DNA of 64,000 nt from Carex sylvatica (taxonomy: Eukaryota > Streptophyta > Magnoliopsida > Poales > Cyperaceae): NCBI GenBank assembly GCA_964058845.1, contig CAXKVR010000006.1:558001-622000 (forward strand). Reading direction: 5' to 3'. The position numbers were made by a program, and so were the translations under genes. How positions within the stretch are numbered: the stretch's first letter is position 1; every line of letters starts with the position of its first letter. Positions 57,898-64,000 of the stretch are shown piece after piece. The notes under the pieces were generated by a model. That model saw nothing but the letters and a program-made list of their open reading frames with translations, had not been told where the DNA came from and searched no databases.

Positions 57898-58248
57898 GAG
57901 ATGAGTTATCTTGAGAAGTAAAAAAAATGTTTACTTCTCATTCATATCTCTATTTTCAAAGTTTAAATAGTCGATTTAAACCTCACAACACGATCTTCAT
58001 ATTGTAATGTGCTTGAAGATCAAATTTACAATTTTTGAAATTTTTTACTATTTTTTTTTTAAATCACTATTTTTCTGATTTTTTTTAAAAAATTTTTATT
58101 TAATGAAAAGATGTGATTTTCAAAAACTCTAAAAATATACTACATTTTTTCATAAAAATGTAAAAGTTGGTCTTCAATCAACTGTATGAACTTTGAAATT
58201 GGAGATAATAAAAAAGAAAACACTCTATTTACTTCTTATAGTCTTAAC
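57898..58248. mobile_element. Palindromic Mutator-like MITE with shared core
   Basis: 351 bp flanked by TATATAATAT (57888-57897 and 58249-58258). The left GAGATGAGTTATCTTGAGAA pairs with the right TTCTTATAGTCTTAAC. The core TAGTCGATTTAAACC, ATATTGTAATGTGCTTGAAG and TTTTTTACTATTT is a diverged version of the family core. The AT-rich target lowers the weight of the duplication. Confidence 0.75.
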
Positions 58249-58258
58249 TATATAATAT

Positions 58259-58697
58259 TAAAATCATGCATAATCCCCATATAATATATATTTATATATA
58301 TTTGCATATAGAAGAGGGTTCAAAATGCCTCCAATTTTTTGTGCCTCCGCTGTCTGTGTCTCCATTTTTAAAATATTAACAAATTAAAATTTAAATCATA
58401 AATATCAAAATAAAACCATTAAATGTGATCTATATTATTCTCTCTATGTGCTAAAAAAAAATAATCTCTACCCATATATATAATTTCGAAATAATCTCTA
58501 CCCAGCACTTATCAGTTGTATTAACAAAAAAAAAGTTTCTGCCCTCAACCACATCCACTAACCATAAGGTAAAGAAAAAAAATTACTCATACCCATCTTA
58601 TAATCCCCATATAAATATATATTTATATATAATATTATCATTTTTATTCTAATAATTACCTTATAGAGTTATGATTCCGGAATAATTTTGAAAAAGG
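58259..58697. other. Intergenic, short AT repeats
   Basis: CCCATATAATATATATTTAT-type motifs recur at 58276, 58605 and 57866. AATAATCTCTACCCA is repeated at 58468 and 58488. Nothing coding. Confidence 0.45.
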
Positions 58698-59097
58698 GGA
58701 TGGCTTTTGGTTTTTATCAATATATAGGTAAATCGAGATGGTTTATCCCGTCCAGCTACAGTGTTCTGGACAAAATAAACCATTCCGTCCAGATTAGTGC
58801 TCACTAATTTCACTTAGCAGAAAAAAAAAAAATTCTTGGACGGGATAGATTATCCCATCTGATACTGTAGCATTTTTAAAAAAAAAAAATCATTCTCCAA
58901 GATGAGAGAAAGAGAAAGAAAAAAAAACGCTACAGTACCGGACGGGATAATCTATCCCGTCCAAGAAACTTTTTTTTTTTTCTTTCTTTCTGCTAAGTGA
59001 AATTAGTGAGCACTAATCTGAACGGGCAGAACACTATAGTTGGACGGGATAAACTATCCCGATCTACCTGTATATCGATAAAATCCAAAAACCATCC
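58698..59097. mobile_element. Long palindromic MITE (GGACGGGATA arms)
   Basis: About 400 bp that folds back. The left GGATGGCTTTTGGTTTTTAT pairs with the right ATAAAATCCAAAAACCATCC. Internally TTCTTGGACGGGATAGATTA pairs with TAATCTATCCCGTCCAAGAA, and TTAGTGCTCACTAATTTCAC with its inverse. The target duplication is unclear. No core similarity with the AACCGTT family. Confidence 0.82.
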
Positions 59098-60868
59098 GTT
59101 TTTCGATATTTTATTTATTTATTTTCTATTAATAAAAAAATCGGATAATTTCTACCTATGCACTTATCCATTGTATTAACAAAAAAATAACCCATCTTAT
59201 CAATACGGTTAAACATATAAAAGGGAACCATTACCCCTACGTATAACTAATGTCCAAAGTTTCTACGATCGAAAAATATTATTGCGAGTCTCTTGGGGTG
59301 TGTTAATCTACTATTGAAAAATATTATTTATTAAAAAAAATTAACCAATCCACAGTAATTGAACAATCAAAACATCAATCATGCTTTATGCTATATAACC
59401 AGGAACTTTTGTAAATCATAGAAAACACTAGAATCTAAATTCACTATTAGCATCTTAAAAACAAAATACACCAGTTCCTGGACAAGCATATATAATCACA
59501 AGAAACTTCTGTTTAAACAACAGTTTGACATCCCAAAAAACTTGTACAGGCAAATGAAAGCCAAAGAGCTTTTGTTAAAAAGATTTTAAAAAATCCCCCA
59601 TGCTGAATCAGCCTACTAGGTAAAAAAAGGAAAGTCCCCCCTCAGAAAAAAAAAATTATTTAGAATATAAATGTTGGGTCTGAAATGGATGTGAACTTCA
59701 CGAGATGTCAACATTTTTATCTACAGCAAACCCCAAGCATTATAGGCAACAGGGAAAAAGAGGAAACCAAATAATGAAATTGGAAACCCCGGCAAAGTTG
59801 CCTTGCAAGAATGCAAAAAAACAGTAATATAACGACATGATTATTACAACTGAAAGCAAAAGTTCCCTGTCCAAATTAGGTGCTATTCCTTTCCATTTCC
59901 AAATGCACTTCCAGGTATGTCAATGCTTGTTGGTATCCTTGTACATCTCTCTATCGGAATCCCGTCCAAATTAGCCTATCCGGTATTGTATTGTATTGTA
60001 TTGTATTGTAGGGAACGTACGTAGCTTTATTAGTTTTGCATTCTTTATTCAGTTGGCATTACAAAATGAGAAGATTGTTAGGCTTTTGTTTTAGTAGACA
60101 AATCCTCATTCCTCAATATTATTCATGCAATATTAAGTTGTTATTCTCTCACTTAATTCTGCTTTATATTTCATCTATTATTTAGTTTCCTCTTGTTTTC
60201 CCAATGAAGAACATTAATTAATTTAGCCCTAAAACGCCCGCCTGAGAAAATTAAAATTTCTGATAAGTTATAATTAAATAAGAGCATGACCCTTATTTTT
60301 TTCTCACAAAAAATTTAATAGGATGACAAAAGGCTACTTGTTATAGGAATGAGTGAATTCAGTATACATGATCTGTCAGACAATATCATAAAAAAAACAA
60401 AATCCGTATACATTAATTTCATTCGTTTTTTCTGCGTTTAAGAGATTATACGAGATTTGTTGTACAATATGATAAAAAAATTCCTTATGGTAGTGATTTA
60501 ATATAGTACGTGTATTGTTTATCAGAATTGAATGATGCATGTGTAAATTTTCTAATGACTTCGAAATTGCTATCTCTATGTGATTTCAATGTATTTTTTT
60601 TTTTTTCATGAAAACCTATGTCCCGTGTTTGCATGAAGATTTTTTAGACATGCTCTGTAAATTAAAAGAAAAAAAAGTCAAAAACACATGTATTGCACAT
60701 TTGAGGAGCCATAAATGAATGAGTACAGGTAATATTTCGTAATCACTTACTAGCTGCTCAGTTATACAACGATCAAACTATAAACAAGTTCCTATGTCCT
60801 GTTTTATTGATAGCATATAATCTATTTCTTTTCTTCTTGCTCCTTGGTAAAGAGACCCATTCAATAAA
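59098..60868. other. Intergenic, OCT upstream region
   Basis: AT-rich, includes the (TATTG)n repeat at 59984-60010. No other gene or transposon end was recognised. The last few hundred bases should hold the promoter of the transporter gene. Confidence 0.45.
59984..60010. repeat. (TATTG)n microsatellite
   Basis: Five tandem TATTG units between VPS16 and the transporter gene. Confidence 0.88.
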
Positions 60869-62329
60869 ATGGTAGATTCAACTTCAACTCCTCTCCTCCG
60901 ATCTCATAGTTCCTCTGTTGAAGGTGCCGATGAAGCTGCCGTACAACAATCCTTCTCAATGCAACTTCTTCAATCAATTGTTGTTGCGGCAGCGTGGTTT
61001 TTTGATGGCCAGCAGACTTTCATCACTGTCTTTACTGATGCTGATCCCAAGTGGAAGTGCCTCGACCCGGTTGACCCGATATGCAATTCTGCTTCAAGCC
61101 CATGTGCACTCCAGCCAGGCTCATGGGCTTGGGACTCAGTCGATACCTCAATTGTGTCAGAGTGGGCCCTTCAGTGCACAGACACGATTCTTTCATCGAT
61201 TCCTGCTTCGTCTTTTTTCACTGGTTGTGTTGTGGGTGCCTTGTTTATGTCAACCTTGGCAGACTCGGTTCTTGGCCGGAAGATGCTTCTCATACTGTCA
61301 TGCCTTATCATGTCAGTTGGTGGCGCTATGACGGTTCTCTCTCCTAACATTTGGGTTTACTCAGCTCTTAAATTTATTTCTGGGCTCGGTCGTGCTTCGA
61401 TTGGCTCGTCAGCTCTTGTACTATCAATGGAAATTGTAGATCAGTGGTGGCGTGATAAGATCGGTGTCCTAGGGTTTACTTTTTACATGCTGGGGTTCTT
61501 AACTCTACCAATAATGGCCTACAATATGGGCCAAGGTTTGTCATGGAGGTATATGTACCTTTTGACAAATATTCCTTGTTTGTGCTACACCATTTTTCTT
61601 TTTTGCTTTGTTCAAGAGTCACCTAGATGGCTAAAGGTGCACCGACAAAACGAAGATAATTTAACCAAGAAGGATGCGGTGCAATTTACGAGCCATGATT
61701 TTTTATCTTCATTGAAAATGCTTTGTACCGCCAAACAATTCCTATGGAGGTTGATAGCTGTCATGATGGGGAGTTTTGGAACAGGGTTTATATACTTCGG
61801 TTTACCCTTCACTCTCGGAGACCTCAATTCAAATCTTTACCTTAGTGTGGCTTTGAATGCTCTATCTGAGCTACCCGCATCTCTCTTGACCTTACTTCTT
61901 GTGGCGACAATGGATCGTAGAACTACAGTTCTCATATTAACTGCAGTAAGTGCGCTGTGCAGCCTGACATGCGCATTTGATACTGTCGGCATAGCCAATA
62001 GAATTCAGCTGGCAGCTGAAGTGATATCCTATTGTGCAGCTTGCACAGCGATTAATGTCATGTTGATATACTGTGTTGAGCTTTTCCCGACTACTATACG
62101 TAACACAGCAATATCATTAGTTAGAGAAACTACTCTTCTGGCAGGAGCATTTGCACCTGTTATGGCAGTTGAAGGGAAGAGCAACCGATTGTGGTCATTT
62201 GGTTTCTTTGGGCTTGCAATTGGGTTCTGTTCTTTGCCTTTTGCTTTCCTGCCTGATACTAAAGGGAAAGATTTAGTTGATAACATTCAAGATGAGGAAT
62301 ATCACCATGTTAGGGAAGAGTATGCATAG
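60869..62329 (+). CDS. Organic cation/carnitine transporter (OCT, MFS)
   Basis: An intronless frame of 486 residues, similar to plant OCT proteins (about 500-520). These major-facilitator carriers move carnitine, polyamines or related organic cations across the plasma membrane or tonoplast. Structure: cytosolic N-terminus (1-33), first helix 34-56, then the OCT-specific outer loop (58-103) with Cys64, Cys72, Cys79, Cys103 and GSWAWD. Helices follow with the MFS loop LADSVLGRKMLL (130-141), RASIGSSALVLSMEI, LSWRYMYLLTN, and ESPRWLKVHRQ (250-260), the SLC22-type signature after helix 6. The second half starts near 285, with MDRRTTVLIL between helices 8 and 9 and VELFPTTIRNTAISLVRE after helix 10. 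The start is the first ATG, in strong AAAATGG context. The frame is uninterrupted and ends TAG. Closest group by motif is probably OCT1/OCT3-like; the substrate cannot be read from sequence. Confidence 0.9.
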   Translation: MVDSTSTPLLRSHSSSVEGADEAAVQQSFSMQLLQSIVVAAAWFFDGQQTFITVFTDADPKWKCLDPVDPICNSASSPCALQPGSWAWDSVDTSIVSEWALQCTDTILSSIPASSFFTGCVVGALFMSTLADSVLGRKMLLILSCLIMSVGGAMTVLSPNIWVYSALKFISGLGRASIGSSALVLSMEIVDQWWRDKIGVLGFTFYMLGFLTLPIMAYNMGQGLSWRYMYLLTNIPCLCYTIFLFCFVQESPRWLKVHRQNEDNLTKKDAVQFTSHDFLSSLKMLCTAKQFLWRLIAVMMGSFGTGFIYFGLPFTLGDLNSNLYLSVALNALSELPASLLTLLLVATMDRRTTVLILTAVSALCSLTCAFDTVGIANRIQLAAEVISYCAACTAINVMLIYCVELFPTTIRNTAISLVRETTLLAGAFAPVMAVEGKSNRLWSFGFFGLAIGFCSLPFAFLPDTKGKDLVDNIQDEEYHHVREEYA

Positions 62330-63808
62330 AGTAAATGTTTTATTACCTGTATTGTACTGTCAAGAGTATTGTAGGGTTTCGTCTAGATCGAGTATGATAC
62401 TATCATACTATGAATAGAGTAAATGTTTTATTTAGTATGAGGCATAATAATGGGATATATATCATCATGTTCTTTTGAGGATTTTTCTTTGCTTGTCAAT
62501 TTTATTTATTTCTATTCTAGAATGCACACCATAACACATCAATATATATAAATTGTTGGAATATGTGTTACATACATATATTGGTCAAGTATGTATGTGA
62601 GAATTAAATTGATATTTATCTAACTGTAAAACATTTCGAAAAATTGTAACCAGGCTAAAACTTAGTTTTCTCCTTCAGACATATATATATATTCTGGTTC
62701 CTATTTGCAGTATATAACAATAAAAAATTGATATCTCTATGAAAACTTATAGGCAATGACCCAAAGTTATTTACTTATTTTGATTGCTTCAATAACACAT
62801 GAATCTTGTTATTTTTTCATTAAAGTTCCTTGCATTTACATTATATTTTGTACGGCGATACTGGCGCAAGTTATAGCTTATGCATCCTAAATCATATATA
62901 TAGACCTTTCAGATGGAAGTATAGTTTTAGTTAATTAATTACGGCATTTGTTTCTATTTTCTCTTCTGTGCACTTTTTCTGTTGTCGAAAATAGAAAATA
63001 CAAAAAAATGTGTGAAGTTCACACAAGATAATAAAGTCCACTCATTAATATAAAAGGGTATTAGACACATCCTGCTTACTATTAGCCTCAAATATATAAT
63101 AAGGACATAAAAGTACTTATTTAGGAATTAGTGATTATTCCGTGCAATATCTATATAAAATAGTATATATAGAACTTCTTAATGATAAATAGTTAATTAA
63201 ATACAACAATATAATAAGCCACAGGCCCACCGCCCACAGCATGCATGAGCCGTAAATGAAAGATCGACTAAAAAAAGAAGAAGAAAAATGTGGTGAAAAG
63301 GAAAATGATGGAGATACGTGCATGCACGTGTCAGAAGCTCATCGATCGATCTCCAGTCACATACTAATATTAATTGGTCTCTTAAAGAACAATACTGTAG
63401 ATAATAACTGCATTAGTTGAAAATAGATAGGCAGCTGTAATCGACCGGCTTAATTAATGTGTTTCACCTTCCAATCTAAAAACATAACAACTCTGCCATA
63501 TGTTACCTCAAGAATTTAAGGTATTGTCTGGATTTCTGTAGCTACTCTGGCACTGTTTGGTTGTCAGTAGTTGCAAGAATTGAAGATGCATGCTAAGTAC
63601 GTGGCAGTATAGCTGCCTCGCGGAGTGTCTGTTTGGATCCGTATCGTATCCGAAAACACGGGTAAGTATAAGATTATTTTTCGTTAGCTAATCGGGTACG
63701 GATAAGGGTAATAATTTTTTTCGTTATCTTATCCTTTTTCGTATAAGATAATTTTCAAAAATAAAATTATATATATAGATATATATTTGTATAAAGATGA
63801 TACATGAT
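62330..63808. other. 3' flank and intergenic
   Basis: Contains ATAGAGTAAATGTTTTATT twice (62327 and 62414), just after the transporter stop. The rest is AT-rich without gene or element. GGGTACGGATAAGGGTAATA-type motifs near 63690 relate to the element starting at 63809. Confidence 0.45.
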
Positions 63809-64000
63809 TAGGGGTGTAAACGGATACGGATAATCCGCTCCGTATTCGCTCCGTATCCGGAGATTATCCGTATCCGGATTAAACGGATACGGATAATTGC
63901 GGATACGGATACGGATAATTTTTGCATATAGTGAAAAAATGGCGGATACGGATACGGATAATTTCATGAATGTGAATATCCGTATCGTATCCGCAATTAT
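63809..64000. mobile_element. hAT-like element, cut by window end
   Basis: Begins TAGGGGTGTAAACGGATACG, the same terminal TAGGGGTGTAAACG as the element at 44100, after the possible target ACATGATT. The interior consists of CGGATACGGATAAT variants in both orientations. The other end lies beyond the window. Confidence 0.7.

Noticed and set aside
60918..61347. Overlapping open frames inside the transporter gene
   Set aside because: They are shifted-frame readings of the strongly supported OCT coding sequence and contain no domain.

Overview
This is plant nuclear DNA. Genes have GT/AG introns, intergenic DNA is very AT-rich, and the recognisable proteins are plant-type: a CST telomere subunit (STN1), a Tubby-like F-box protein, an LRR receptor-like protein, VPS16 and an organic cation/carnitine transporter. 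A flowering plant is certain. A non-grass monocot is my guess only. No organellar, bacterial or viral genes were seen.

Layout. 0-2 kb: a small two-exon coiled-coil gene (+) converging on STN1 (-). 2.2-11 kb: transposon-dense DNA with a Helitron-like end, palindromic Mutator-like MITEs with 9-10 bp target duplications, a hAT element, and a diverged ~0.9 kb direct duplication whose second copy sits at the 3' end of the next gene. 12-14.3 kb: Tubby-like F-box gene (-), four exons. 18.6-21.3 kb: a broken NLR resistance-gene relic (-) split by a MITE, next to an array of foldbacks made from its own coiled-coil coding sequence. 22.1-23.7 kb: degenerate C-terminal SET-domain exons of an ATX3/4/5-like histone methyltransferase (-). 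27.1-29.7 kb: intact single-exon receptor-like protein gene (-). 30-45 kb: repeats, including a SINE with a 16-bp target duplication inside a minisatellite, a probable Ty3/gypsy LTR remnant, and nested hAT/Mutator MITEs just upstream of VPS16. 45.1-56.6 kb: complete VPS16 in 16 exons with hAT elements in two introns. 56.9-59.1 kb: three more foldback elements. 60.9-62.3 kb: intronless organic cation transporter. 63.8 kb to the end: a second TAGGGGTGTAAACG-type element cut by the window edge.

The genes are not an operon and share no single pathway. They are housekeeping genes (telomere capping, vacuolar trafficking) and defence/transport genes in a MITE-rich background. The most interesting object is the foldback array at 19.6-20.7 kb. 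At least four tandem units each hold a ~36-bp inverted repeat of an NLR coiled-coil coding segment around a ~35-48-nt loop, which is the architecture expected of a young, gene-derived small-RNA (MIRNA-like) locus. A second theme is a set of Mutator-like MITEs that share a core or a terminal pattern while their flanks vary.
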